From contig NC_044571.1 of the NCBI RefSeq assembly GCF_901933205.1, forward strand, positions 76,819,689 through 76,883,688: a stretch of 64,000 nucleotides of DNA. The letters are read 5' to 3'. The first letter of the stretch is position 1. Each line of letters opens with the position of its first letter. Below the pieces are notes generated by a model. That model was not told where the DNA came from. It did not search any database and saw only the letters and a list, made by a program, of their open reading frames with translations. Positions 39,706 through 51,600 of this stretch are shown piece by piece. This DNA comes from Camarhynchus parvulus (taxonomy: Eukaryota > Chordata > Aves > Passeriformes > Thraupidae). The position numbers were made by a program, and so were the translations under genes.

Positions 39706-42700
39706 TGCATCATTAGAGTCTTACTGAAATAACCACTAGAAATAGGCCTAGAATAAACATTTTAGAGTTTAATAATATAGGGTCAGTGCTCTCTTCCTAC
39801 CTAATTAACTGCCAGTAGTTATTCTGAGAATGTAGTTTTCTAGCTATTTTTACATTTGCCATCTAGTCCTATCTGGATCTTTTTCAGATTCCTTTAGAAA
39901 GTCCAGATCAAGGCAGAAAATCAAAAGCAGTACTATATACTCCCTCTCTATTACACTTAACATATAACACTTAACACTTAACCATGATGTACAGAGAGTA
40001 TAAAATCCACTGTTAGATTTGTATGACGAAACTTATTCTTACTGATCCCACTGGCAGCACTTCATGGCCTCCTTACCTGACAGGGCCTTAAAATAATGTA
40101 TTTATTCCAGCATATTTTCTTGTCATGAAGATTCACTTTTTCTAATTTCATTCTTCATACAATGTTGCCTTTATCCCAGAGATTTTACAGCCTGGGTAAA
40201 ATAAGTCTAGGGGGTTCTTTTAAATATACTGACAAATAAAGTATTACTTAATCCTCAGTCTGTTGGGCCATTTGAAAATTGAGGCTTTCAAGAATCTAAA
40301 TTGTGACAGAATTAGGCAGAAGGTTATTTTTTTCATACTGAAATCTCATTAAAAGGTATGAAAGTAAAGATTAATGTTTAATTCTCAGTGGGGAAAAGAG
40401 TCAGCAGTGGCATTGCCCAGAGCTGAAATTGCTTAGCAGGTTCAAATAGCAATAAAAAAAAAAATAATGGATACTATCTCCAGCAATAGATACCAAAAAT
40501 GTATGTTTTGACATGTATGGTTTAATACCTGTAAAGCACTGACTATGGATGCTGAAGCAGAAAAAAATAAAGGATTACAGAAATTACATACTACATAGGA
40601 ATACAAAGTACTTCACAAAATGGACAGGCTCCTGTTCTTTTCCCAGACACTACTTTCTGTTACAATCAATAGAGACAGGATCTGAATCAGCAAAAAATTT
40701 CCATACTTTTAGAATAGAATTTTCCTTACATAATTTAAAAAAAATCCCCAGCAACAAAATAAATCCTAGTAACATAAGATTATGGCGTCATTGTGACTCA
40801 GGAGCAATCTTGGGGCCAAGATCAATCACTGACCAAATTTGCTCCATACTAAGAAGTCAAAAGGGAAAACAAATGTTGGGTAATAGAAACTGTGTGAAGA
40901 ACAGAACCAAGAACATCACAAAGCTATCATAGAAACCCATGGTTTTCCCATGCCTAAGATTCATTCTGTGAATGAATCCTTTACTCAAAAAAAAAATACG
41001 CTATATTTGGATAATGGTCCAAAGGAAATCAGCAAAATATTATGAAAAAGGCATATGAAAAAAAATTGCCAGAAGTTAGAAAATATAATCAGCAGGAGCG
41101 AGGTAAAAAAGAAAATAAAGGACAAATTTTATCCAGGCAGCATACATATGTTTTCCACAGGATTTTGTGGATCTGAGTTTACATGGGGCAGTAGTGCAGA
41201 GAATTGAGAGCAAAGAGTTGCTAAATTAAAAAAAAAATTCCAGAGATAAATGTGACTTCTGTGCCAAAAGTGATTGCTGGCTGAAAGAGCTTTGGGAAAA
41301 ATGTCCCTGTCCTTCTCTAGGCATGGCCTTTGGTCAGTGTTAGGGGCAATGTATAGAGGAATATTTCATGACCCAGCATGCTCGGTCTTTTCTCACTCCA
41401 ATAAAATTGTGAACCACTGCTAGAAGTGAAGATAAGGACATGTGTGTTTTGGAAGAAAGGTAAAGTCATTCATTTAGTGTATTATTATATTTTGTCAAAC
41501 ACAGGGTTTAGGAAGTTTGGGTTTTTTTAACTTACTGAATAAGAACTCTTTACAGTTATTGACTCAAAGGAGAAAAAGACTTCTATTGCATGCAAATGAA
41601 AATCTGAAAAATAACCAAAATCAACCAACTAACTTGAAGTTATAGCAATGAGCTTTTTTTCCTCAGTAGACTCTGATACTACTCATATTAACATAATGTC
41701 CCATAATACTGTCACAACAATTGAAAATCTCTCTATGATTAAAGATCAGTGTTATTAAGAAATCGTGAGACTGTTGCACCATGGAAATCCTAAATTTCAG
41801 TATACCCTGTGTTCTTGACATACTGCTGGAGGAAAGAGCCTTCTGAAGTAACAAACAAACAAATAAGAAGTTTTTTTGGTTTTTTTACTGTACATATGCT
41901 TTTCAGCACAGCAATACAATATTTTTTCCCTGATTTCTAAATGTCTAGCAAGGCTTCAGACTGAAAGGCAGTTGGCATGTGTGGAAGCTAGACAAAGTGG
42001 GAGGTAATAGAGATTGGCAGAGGGAATTGTCTGAGGTTTTGGATAAATCTGCAAGAGCTGTCTCAATTAAGGGAGTTTTTTAGCTTCTTAGCAAAATGGT
42101 TCACTACTGGAGGTCCTAAGTAGATGAAATACTCTTACTGGCCTTTCAGACTGTACCATGGAAAGGAGCATTTTTCAACTGATGCAGACCTCTGGATTAA
42201 AGTCTATCATCCTGGATGAAAATTCTCACACAGGAATACTCTGGTTTAGTGAGGAGTATCCAGAAATTACATTTCCACAGGAGGCATTAAAATGAAACAG
42301 ACTCTTGCTAATTTTGTAATGCTCAAAAACTTTGTCTGGATGTTGAACTTCATCTCAATACCCAGTTTCATACAAATTCAGATGGCACTTCCTCCAAGTA
42401 GAGTCTGGCCAGCTGTGTGTCAGCTATGTATGAGGTTAACAGACATCATCCACTTGGAGATCTGTATCTCAAAAGGAAGCTGATTTAAAGTCCTGAAGAG
42501 TGTATAGTTTCTAAAAATACCTCCCAAATCAAGCTAGATAACATAACATCTTTTACAGAACTAAAAATTGACACCTCCGGAGTTCAGAGGTTTAGATATC
42601 CAACTGTGATTCATGAGAGCTACTTCAAGTGTGTTTTTCCAAATATCATTCTAGGAAGCATAGTAGGTTTCTTTGTTTTACACTTTTACCATCCTGGTGG

Positions 42701-42941
42701 TACCCTCTCTGGTTCTTTTGTTACATGTCTGGTAAGAGACAGAAAAGTACTCTAACGAAGAATGTAAGTTCAACTTGGTTTTTTTCATTATTCTCACAAC
42801 TCTTTCTGGTGGGAAAAAAAATCCTGAACTGTTGGGGTGCGTTTGTGTTCACACTTTGTTTTGCACCCAGTTTCACAATGTTTTACTGTTCTTAAGTCAA
42901 GTTTTATAAGTTTTAAGTTTTATTCCCATTGATTTGTATTA
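39706..42941. other. AT-rich non-coding stretch, no gene seen
   Basis: Frames are short (127 codons at 40549-40932 at most) and unrecognised. No interspersed repeat was recognised by eye. Confidence 0.55.
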
Positions 42942-43223
42942 TGTTAAGATGGCGACCTGAGCAAAGGGGATTTCCAGTGCCCCCTCCTCACCCCTATGTC
43001 GGTTATATGTCAGTCTTGCCGGGCCCTCCTTATTTTATGTTAATTTACTTGTCATTCTTTGTGTCCCCTCCTCAGTTGTCCTGGCGACCCCCTTGTCCAT
43101 CACCCCCAACCCACTCCCCAGATCTAGAATGTTCCCCGGGGTTTGGGAGGTGATTGGGCTAGGGGGGAAAGCCACACCTGTGTTATCCTCTGATTTGTTC
43201 TTTGTGTTTATGTAATGTCGTGT

Positions 43224-43271
43224 GATTGGTCATGTTCTGTTTTCCCTCCCCCTGGGGTCGGTGATAAAAAG
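43224..43271 (+). promoter_or_regulatory. LTR promoter: inverted CCAAT box and TATA-like box
   Basis: GATTGGT (inverted CCAAT) lies about 33 bases before the TATA-like GATAAAAAG at 43263-43271. Transcription would be expected to start about 25-30 bases further right, near 43295, by the usual spacing for TATA promoters. Activity is inferred only. Confidence 0.6.
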
Positions 43272-43340
43272 CCAGACCAGGGGGAGGATCTTTGGTCAGT
43301 TCGCTGTGACTCCCCACGCTTCTGTTCATTCCTCGCTCCC

Positions 43341-43346
43341 AATAAA
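43341..43346 (+). promoter_or_regulatory. AATAAA polyadenylation signal of the LTR
   Basis: A canonical hexamer in the expected R region, followed about 15 bases later by a TGCTTCA cleavage-like context. Confidence 0.7.
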
Positions 43347-43609
43347 CCCGTCCTGCTTCACGGAGAACTGGCTGGCTCACGCCTCTTTCTTCACTCCACT
43401 GCTTCAGCGATTGCCGCCCCGGAGGTTCAGGTCCATCCTCACTGGGTCGCCTCCTGACGCTAGACCGCGCAGGGGACCCAGGTGGCCGGGAGCCAGGTCC
43501 TGCTCTACGCAGCTCACCTGTTCCTGGTCAGGACAGACTGTGGCCGCTCACTCTCTCTTTTGAGTCTGTGCTCTGTGGAGCAGCCGGCCTTCTGTCACGA
43601 GCGACCGCA

Positions 43610-46600
43610 CTGAACTGTTTAATTTGATGGTGATATGTATTAAACTTCCAAAAACCACTATGTAGAAAGAACAGTGGAGTCCCCATATTTTGGCCTATAT
43701 TGCAGAATTTATCTGAATGAGCTGCACTATACTCTCACTAAGGAGGTAGTTAATCAATGGCTCAGTTTAAGAGTATACAAAATGCAAAGAACACCTCTGG
43801 CTGTGCTAGACTCTGAGGTAGATGTTGAGCCCCTTTCAGAGTAGCATTTTCTTCAGGTACTCTTCCCATCCTATCTCCATCCTCCCAGGCTCAGAGGGAA
43901 TTACACAAAACCTGGGCTTCTCTGAGTGTCCTATCCCTGAGATAAGAAAAGTTATGGATAAGATATATTAGCAAGTTCTTACCAGAAAACGTCAATGAGA
44001 TAATTTCTTCTGTTTAATAGAACTAGAATGGCCTTTAAAAATACAATTCTCTAATTACTTTTATGTTCAATTAAGAAAAAAAGAAGTTTTTCCATTAGGC
44101 ACTCTGTTATATATCCTGTTTGATGCAAACTTATAAGGAATCCGTTTATATTTCTCATTAACAGAGTTATTTTCAGCATGCCTATGTTCTCTGCTGTTCA
44201 TATCCAATTTTACCACATATTTCAAATAACAAGAAAAAAACCACATATTTCAAATAAGAAAAAAAAACATATTTCAGGCTTTTACTGAAGCTAAACATTT
44301 ACACAAAAGAAGGTGGAATGTATTTAAACATTCCATGATTCTATTGAAATAACAGTAAGTGTCACAAATATGCAGTGTTTCTAACAAAATCAGGAAATAC
44401 AGATCAACAAAAAAGTACTTTGGACAATATCCTGCAAACAAAATGTTCACCCTTAAACCCAATGTTATTTTCATCTACCATTCTAATTATTATTTTTTTA
44501 GCTGGCTGACCCTTTAAACTCTTTTAAAAAATGGAGTTTAAAAGCAGTTTTTATTTTACTTATGCTTATATATATTAAATAGCAAATATGTATTAATGTA
44601 TATTAATATATATTTAAATATCTATAAGTTATATGTTAAATATATAGGATCATAAATCTCAGCACCTTAAAAATAGGAATTCTCTTTTATTTACATTTCT
44701 TTTTACATTTCTGAGATTTCATTCCTGTCAGTTAAGACTAACCATCTTGTTAGAAAGCAGTGAGAATGAAGAGTAAGATGCCCAGTGTTAACCTTTTTAC
44801 CTCATCACGTTCTATCTGAACTCAAGAGAAAGTAATAACAACATTTTCTGCCACTCTGACTTTTGAGTAATTCACCTTGGCCTGTGAGGCACTGTGAGGC
44901 AAGGAGTTTCATGTCTTAAATTTTCAATCTCTTTCTGTGATTAAGAGTTGACAACACAGTTTTCACATACCTATTTTCATCTCATGATCAAAGCTGCTTT
45001 TGTACAAGTTAAGATGAATGCTTCTCCACACATATAATTTCAACTCTAATCCTTTAATAATAAAAAAGAAAAATGGAATAGAGTTTACAGTAATTTTAGA
45101 AATAATCTAAGGCCCTTGTGTCCAAGTTTTTTTCAAAAACTGTGTGTCTCTGAATATTATTCCAGCAGAATTTACAGATAAACCTCACACCACTTGTACC
45201 AGGCATTGTTCAGACACACACATTCCTGTTCCAAAGATTTTAATTGCAAGCAAGGAAATTGAACACCAAAAAGACGATGGAGACCAATAAATTAAGCTCA
45301 AGCAAGTCTTGAAGACAAGGCAAAAAGTAAGAGTGAGACATGGAGTAATAACTTCCTTAGGAAGCTAATAAAGCAAGTTTGCTTTTGTCCTGTGGAAGCA
45401 GCTATCAATACATGTTTTTCCTTTCTAAAGCCTTTATTTTTCCCACTTGTAAATGACAGAGCCATGTACACACGGTGATGGTCTTATAATAGTTGCTCAT
45501 CCACTTGAATGAGAACAGACTAACACTAGCTGCCTAGAAGGAGCAGCAAGAAACCTCTTATAAAAGCCAACTGTGCATCCTGTGCACTCAGCCAGAGTGT
45601 TTACCAGCAACAATTTCCTTTCAGTTACACGCAGAGCTTGGGTGAACCTACCTTATTTCCACACCATTAACTTCCAAACATTTTTTCTTCCCACTGTCAC
45701 TCACCATGATCACCTCTGTGTTTTTCTGTCAAATCCAATAGCTTCTCCAGCAGTCTTACTCTATCTCAGAGCAAATCCAGACCTTGTTTCTTCTAAATAG
45801 CTTTTCTCTCATTTACATCTGTTTTTCTGAGTAGTTGGGGCAATACCTTGAAAATTGCTTCTCATCATTTTTCTATGTTTATCCAAAAAGTATGAAGTGT
45901 CCCATAATCCCAGGTGTGGTAGGCAGAGGCAATTTAACTGAGTTACTTATAGGAGCAAGACACAATGCTTCACTTGCCCAGGCAGCAATATTATGTGCTA
46001 AACACCAAGTAGTTCATGGTTGGCAGTGCTCTGAAGCATGGGACTTTATCTTCTGTAAATAGGATTAGCAAATGAAAATATGTATTCTAGTTTCACAGAG
46101 CAGGATTATCAGCAAACCAGTACATTTTTGTGATGTTCCTTTTAGCTCTATTTTCTGATGAGCACTAACACAGCTTTTGCTAATCTCTTCTGTGAAAAAA
46201 ATGTACGTATTCGAATATGTTCTACATGTTAGATTGCAGGTTTAGACTCAATTTTAGATCATCTCTTTAGTAAGACTAATAGAAATCTCCTAGCTATAAA
46301 TTTTCCAATTTAAGAAGGAAAAGGTTGTGTTGTAGATTCACTACAAATAACAGAGCAATTTAATGAGGAAGTTATATAGCCACTCTCTACACTATTTCCA
46401 ATACTGTGTCCTTTCAGTTTTAAGGCATCCATTTTATTTAAACATGTTTAAAAATAAAAGGAAATGCTGCTGCACAAGTTTTTCTTTATGACACTCCAAA
46501 AAATGGGTTTTGATAGTTAAAAATTTTTGATAAGTGCCTGAAAATGGTAAATCATCTGCTCACAATTAATTCAGTGCTGGTTCAGGGACGATGTATCAGA

Positions 46601-46628
46601 AGGTTCATGGTATGTCTCTGAAACAGGC
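43610..46628. other. AT-rich non-coding stretch, no gene seen
   Basis: Contains a small A-rich tandem repeat at 44.2 kb and an extremely AT-rich block (TATATATTAAATA-like, about 44566-44647). No gene or interspersed repeat was recognised. Confidence 0.55.
44212..44276. repeat. Short tandem repeat, unit about 26-29 bases
   Basis: The unit ACCACATATTTCAAATAA plus an A-rich spacer occurs about two and a half times: near 44212, near 44240, then a partial ACATATTTCAGG. Spacer length differs between copies by a few A. Confidence 0.85.
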
Positions 46629-47210
46629 TGTGCTAGTTTTGTCTGGGGTAGAGCTATTTTTTTTCACTGTGGCTAGTATGTCTTGGATTTGTCATGAACA
46701 CAAAGTTATAATATAGAGGTGTTTTTGTTGTTGCTGAGCAGGGCTTACACAAAGCCAAAGCTGCTTCTGCTTTTATGCTGCCATGCTGGTGAGGAAGCTG
46801 GGGTTCCATATGAGGTTGAGAGGAGACACAGATGGGACAGGTGACCCAAACCAACTAAAGGGATATATCCAGACCATATGGCATCATGGTCAGTACATAA
46901 AGTGGGAGGAAGGAGAAGGAAGGGGGAAGTTTTGAAGTAATGGTGTTTTTCTTCCCAGGTTATTGTTACAAGTTGTGGGGCTCTGCTGTCCCGGAGATGG
47001 CTGAACATCTGCCTGCCCGTGGGAGGCAGTGAATTGATTCCTTGTTTTGTTTTGCTTGTGTCTGTGGCTTTTGCTTTCCCCATTAATTTTTTTTAATCTC
47101 AATCCAAGTTCTTTCTATCTTTTACCCTTTTTATTTTCTCCTCAGCCTACTGTGGGAGAGTGAGCAGCTGCATGGGGCTTGGTTTCTGGCTGGGGTTTAA
47201 CCACTAGACA
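46629..47210 (+). mobile_element. Solo LTR of an avian endogenous retrovirus
   Basis: It starts TGTGCTAGTTTTGTCTGGGG and ends 'GGCTGGGGTTTAACCACTAG' ACA, matching a well-known avian ERV LTR. Landmarks include 'TTGCTGAGCAGGGCTTACAC', 'GATATATCCAGACCATATGG', the TATA-like ACATAAAG near 46894, 'GAGATGGCTGAACATCTGCC' and the 'ATTAATTT...TAATCTCAATCC' polyadenylation/R region. That order gives plus orientation. The flanks share GGCT (before TG at 46626-46629, after ACA at 47211-47214), which may be an eroded target duplication but is not clean. No internal retroviral sequence is present. It is related to, and inverted relative to, the LTR at 18501-19110. Confidence 0.88.
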
Positions 47211-47624
47211 GGCTCATGAAAATTTATCATGTAGTCTTATACTGAAAAAGACATAAGAAAGACTTCCATAAACTGTTTCCATATTTACTATAAGTTCATC
47301 TCCATTACATATATCTTAGTTTTATTCACAATCTAAAATGTGATGTAATACACTTATGTACAAAAAAACCCTAAATTCCTGAACTTTCACTGAACATCAA
47401 ATTTACCAGCCTGAGCATGAATTATCTGAGTTGGTTCTACATGGCAATTGAGATATCCAGAGACTTAGTTTCCAAGGAATGGATGTCATTTACAGTTTGT
47501 GGGACAAACTCATGTTAAATGCATGAGGGAAATAAGAACACAGTCAGAATTTTTGTTTCTCTTTAGAGCTGTAAGAAATAAAGGCATCAGTTGCACAAGA
47601 CGTAAATCTCTCATTTGTATTTGT
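47211..47624. other. Short non-coding gap
   Basis: AT-rich sequence between the LTR and the CR1 copy, without a recognisable feature. Confidence 0.5.
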
Positions 47625-48445
47625 GAAGTCTAAAGTCAGGATCTTGAATTTTAGGACACCAGTGTTCCAGTCATTTAAGGACTTAGTCAATAGGAGCCCC
47701 TGGGAAACAGCCCTCAGGGACAAGGGAGCAGAACAGAGCTGGCAGATCTTTGATTACTTTCCATACAGCGCAAGAGCTTTTAATCATCAGGTACAAAAAA
47801 TCAGGCCAAGAAGGCAAGAGACCAATATGGATGAGTGAAGACCGACTGGCCAAACTAAAGGGCAAGAATGAAATACACAGACAAAGGAATCAGAGACAGA
47901 GGTCCTGGTAAGAGTCTAGGGACATCACCTAGTTTTGTAGGGATGGGGTCAGGTGAACCATGGCACAGGTGGAGTTGAACTTGTTAAAGGATGCAAAGAA
48001 TAAGAAGAGTTCCTACAGAAGAAGGTCAAGGAAAGTGTAGCTCCCATGATAAGCAAGGCTGGCAAACAAGTAGCTATGGACAAGGAGAAGCCTGAAGTAC
48101 GCAACAGCTTTTTTCCTCAGTCTCCAATGGCAATAACCCTTCCTACACCTCTTGAGTGGATGGACAGCAAGACAGGAACTGGGGAAGCAAAGTCCTTCCC
48201 ACTGTAGGAGAAGATCAGTTTGCTTACCACCTCAGCATAAATCAATGTCTCTAGGACTAAATATAAGGAATAAATCTTCAACAATGAGGGTGGTAAAACA
48301 CTGGAACAAGATGTCCAGATATCTGTTAGTCACATCCCTAAACACTTCAGGTTGGATGGGGCTCTAAGCTACATGCTCTAGTTGAGCATATCCTTGTTTA
48401 TTGCAGGGGAATTGGAGTAGATGGAACTTTAAATATTCCTTCAGG
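47625..48445 (+). mobile_element. CR1 LINE with a large internal deletion
   Basis: Two separated parts of CR1 ORF2 lie side by side on the plus strand. The left part (about 47625-48235) encodes the linker region between endonuclease and reverse transcriptase: the frame reads PWETALRDKGAEQSWQIF, and the DNA continues with 'GGATGCAAAGAATAAGAAGA', 'GACAAGGAGAAGCCTGAAGT' and 'CTCTTGAGTGGATGGACAGC'. The right part (about 48240-48445) is the extreme 3' end: the frame reads STMRVVKHWNKMSRYL, then 'GGTTGGATGGGGCTCTAAGC' and 'GTAGATGGAACTTTAAATAT'. The entire reverse-transcriptase core is missing between them. A full CR1 would have well over a kilobase there. Stops and frameshifts show it is dead. Family recognition is secure; the exact junction is uncertain by about 20 bases. 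Confidence 0.88.
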
Positions 48446-48624
48446 ACAAAGTATTCTATTTTTCTGTTTCATGATTAACTTAAAAATTAATGGAAAGGTT
48501 ATAATTAAAAATTCATACATTTTATATACCACATAATGCAACAGTGTCGTCTCCATAATCAACTAATATGGATCACCCTGCTGATTTTTCTCTTTTGCTA
48601 AACTTATTCATGTACACCTGGATT

Positions 48625-48671
48625 AAAAAAAAAAAAAAAACAAAACAAAACAAAAAAACCAAACCAAACAC
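48625..48671. repeat. Poly-A and CAAAA low-complexity tract
   Basis: A run of 16 A is followed by CAAAA/CAAAAAAACC units. It lies 180 bases after the CR1 copy and does not belong to the CR1 tail, which has its own octamer type. Confidence 0.9.
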
Positions 48672-51600
48672 ACAACTCTTTTTTGTATGGAAATAATATT
48701 TTTATTAATGATGAAAAGAAAAAAAAAATTAAAACAACAGAGTGCATCCCTATCTACTATAATATTGTTATAAAAGGAAGAAAAATATTGTGTGTATAAG
48801 TACTTTATAATCTTTCTTCATAATTTGCAAAAAACAAAGCAAAACATCCCTTTTGAGTACAACTAAGGGATATAATGCTAAAACTGCCAGCTAATAGGCT
48901 AGACAATTGTTGCCTTCATTGCAGACCGTGTCCGATTGATAGAACAACTAGAAAGTTGTGTAATAGGAGCATAAATGGCATTCTCAGCAGTTTTGCCATC
49001 CGATCATTAATCAGGTGAAAGCAATTTCCAATACCAACCAACACTAGGATTGGAAGACTCAGGCAAAAAATTCAAGTTACCAAATTAATTGGTTTAATAA
49101 TTATCAGACATGGGGTAAGAAAAATAAGTAAATAAATAAAAATAAAAAGTTGCAAACATACACAAAGGGAAAATGTTTTCAAAGCTTGGAATTAGAAAAT
49201 TCTGTGTTCAAGGACTGACAGAATAACAACCTTCTTTTGGAAGAAAATATGGCAAGTCGACACAGGCTTTAGCATATTTAACAGCCATTTGATTTCATAT
49301 AATCACATCATTTGAAATATCACTTCAAAGAAAGAAGCAGTAAAATACATGTAAATTCTTTATCAATTCGCCCTTCTAAAATATCTTTCCTGGTCTCTAT
49401 CCTCCTCCCCCTTCTTTCTTTACCCTAGCAATGATTTCTACCTCTCACAATCTTGATTGCTCTGATGACCTCAATCAAAAGGCAATTATCCAGCAAGGAT
49501 GGAAGGTAATTATTCCCATCAAGGAGAGGTTGAATGCACCTGAATAGACAGCTGCAGTTCTTCCAGGGATTACATTATTACTATAGAAACTGCCTCCATT
49601 AATTTGTGATGCATGTCAAATTTATGATAAAAACTTGATTTGTTTGCAAGACAACTACTTTTCCCATTTCATCCAACATCCACTTTAAGGCAAGAGCAAC
49701 AGTCAATTGTAAGTTACTTTAATATATAAGTGACAACTGTCAGCATGCAACCATCTGCTCAGAAGTAAATGACATAAAATCAGTAAAGGAAATTGAAGCT
49801 CCAAATAGATATACATTATATAATTCCAGTCAGAGCCAAAAGGATGGATACTTCAGCCCAATCTTGCTAAGATCCTGCTGTAGGGGCAACAGTATAGGGA
49901 CAATATATATATTTTTATATATAGAAAAGAAAACCAAAAAGGCTTAGTAAGAAAATAAATTTAGTCACCCTATTTATCTTCAACGCTTGATGGGAAAATG
50001 TTTAATTCTAAGAGAGAAAACATGGAAAAATCTGTAAGTTATTATGAAAGATTTATTTATCACTATTTACAATATCCTATTTTTAAGAGAAGTTGGCAAG
50101 CTACCTGCTCTCAGTCTCTTGAGGACTTATAAATCCTCAGATTTATAAAGTATATTGTAAGTAATAAGCTTTGTCTAGAAATTTTGGGTAAGGGGTCTAA
50201 TCACTGTAATATTACACACGCTAAAATACTGCCTTCCTTAGGAAGAATTATAAGACTGATAAATTATTTTTAATATCAAAATTCATTAAATTTAAAAGGA
50301 TTAAAAGAGACCATTTCCCTTACCAATGCTTGCCTCCTAAAAGGTAAAAAGCACAGAAGGCTGAATCAGAAAGCATTTTACTCTCCTACTGCTGAATTAT
50401 AAGGCATTTTAATGGAAAATAAACCAAAAAAACTGTTGTTACATCTTATTAAAGGGTTTTTTTCTGCATAGGCTACAATTGTAAATCTTGCATTTTAATG
50501 CGAGCAGAATATATAAAAGTTGCTGTTCTAATGCTAATACATTGTCATAATTCTTGGCAGTAAGGTCACACAATATTGTGCTAATTGGGTACATACATGG
50601 CATATTTAATTTAGAAACAAGGAATTTCTACTGTAATCTTACACTCCTTCATTTCTAGAAATAGAGTATGAAGTCCCATTAACTTACTAGTCTTAAATTT
50701 ATCCTTCTTTCTATAATCTTCTGAGACACTAAAGTCACTAATTATTATATGTATTATTGTTATTTTGAAAGTGTATCACACAACAGTCTCTCTTTTAACT
50801 TGTAGTCTGAAAGCATCAAATATTTTTTTCAGCGTTTTCAACTTTTCACCATCATCTCTGTCATCTTTCTGCAGTTCACCAAAATATGAGAAAAGAAGGG
50901 AAAGAAGGAGGGAGTACAGAGTTATAAAAAAACCCGTGAGAACAGAAGGGGACAAGCATTTGCCCTGCCTATTGCGAAATTCTTTTTTCACTTTTTGAAG
51001 TAAAAGACACAGCTGAGTTTCCAGCCTGCAAATGATAGCTGCTCAGTTCAACTGGCTTTGTTTTTGCAACACATGTTCTTCTTCTTTCTTTTTTGGTTCT
51101 TTGTATGTTACAAAAAGTTGAAAGTGCAGTCAGAGTTCACTTCCTAAAGCCCTTTTCACTGCTGACTAAACATACAATTCCTGGTTAGGCTTCGTTTCTC
51201 TTTTTTACCACTACTTAGAGCTGTGGTGGTTTCTATCTCAAAATTCTCAATGATCAATGTCAGTTCACACATAAAATAACTTTTGCTGTGAAGAGAATAG
51301 CAGAAATGTCTTGTAGAGCACTTTATTAAAAGTTTGTGTGCAACAGATAGGGAAAAAGAAAACAGAAAATTACTTTGCTTCCTGGGTAACTTTGGTATGT
51401 ATGAATGCTATTCAAATTATCTTTAGGTTCATAAATGCTGTAATTAAATGTTGCTGGCTGTTACATAACCGTCAGCCCATACATTTTTAAATTATTGTCA
51501 ATTTCTTATTTATCTATGGACAAACTGGTTCCAGACATTGTGATATACTATGTAGAGATCCTAGTAATTGAGGCCTGTTTCCCTATCTTAACTTGATATC

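Larger units (their letters stand above)
42942..43609 (+). mobile_element. CpG-rich LTR of an endogenous retrovirus (solo)
   Basis: A sharp island of GC- and CpG-rich sequence begins TGTTAAGATGGCGACC in otherwise AT-rich DNA. Inside are an inverted CCAAT box (GATTGGT, 43224-43230), a TATA-like GATAAAAAG (43263-43271) and an AATAAA (43341-43346) about 78 bases later. That spacing is the usual U3-R arrangement of a retroviral LTR in plus orientation. The remaining roughly 250 bases would be U5. The 3' edge is uncertain: a CA occurs at 43608-43609, but a TGTATTA heptamer that abuts the 5' edge (42935-42941) recurs only at 43636-43642. The class is likely gamma-type (class I) from its layout, not proven. 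No gag, pol or env flank is present. Intact CpGs suggest youth. Confidence 0.85.

Noticed and set aside
40549..40932. 127-codon open frame, plus strand
   Set aside because: Lysine/asparagine/isoleucine-rich as expected from AT-rich DNA, with no domain.
43215..43563. Overlapping open frames of 80 and 113 codons
   Set aside because: Both lie in the R/U5 part of the CpG-rich LTR, where few stop codons occur; no protein family is recognised.
48152..48367. 71-codon open frame
   Set aside because: It is the CR1 remnant spanning the deletion junction, not a host gene.
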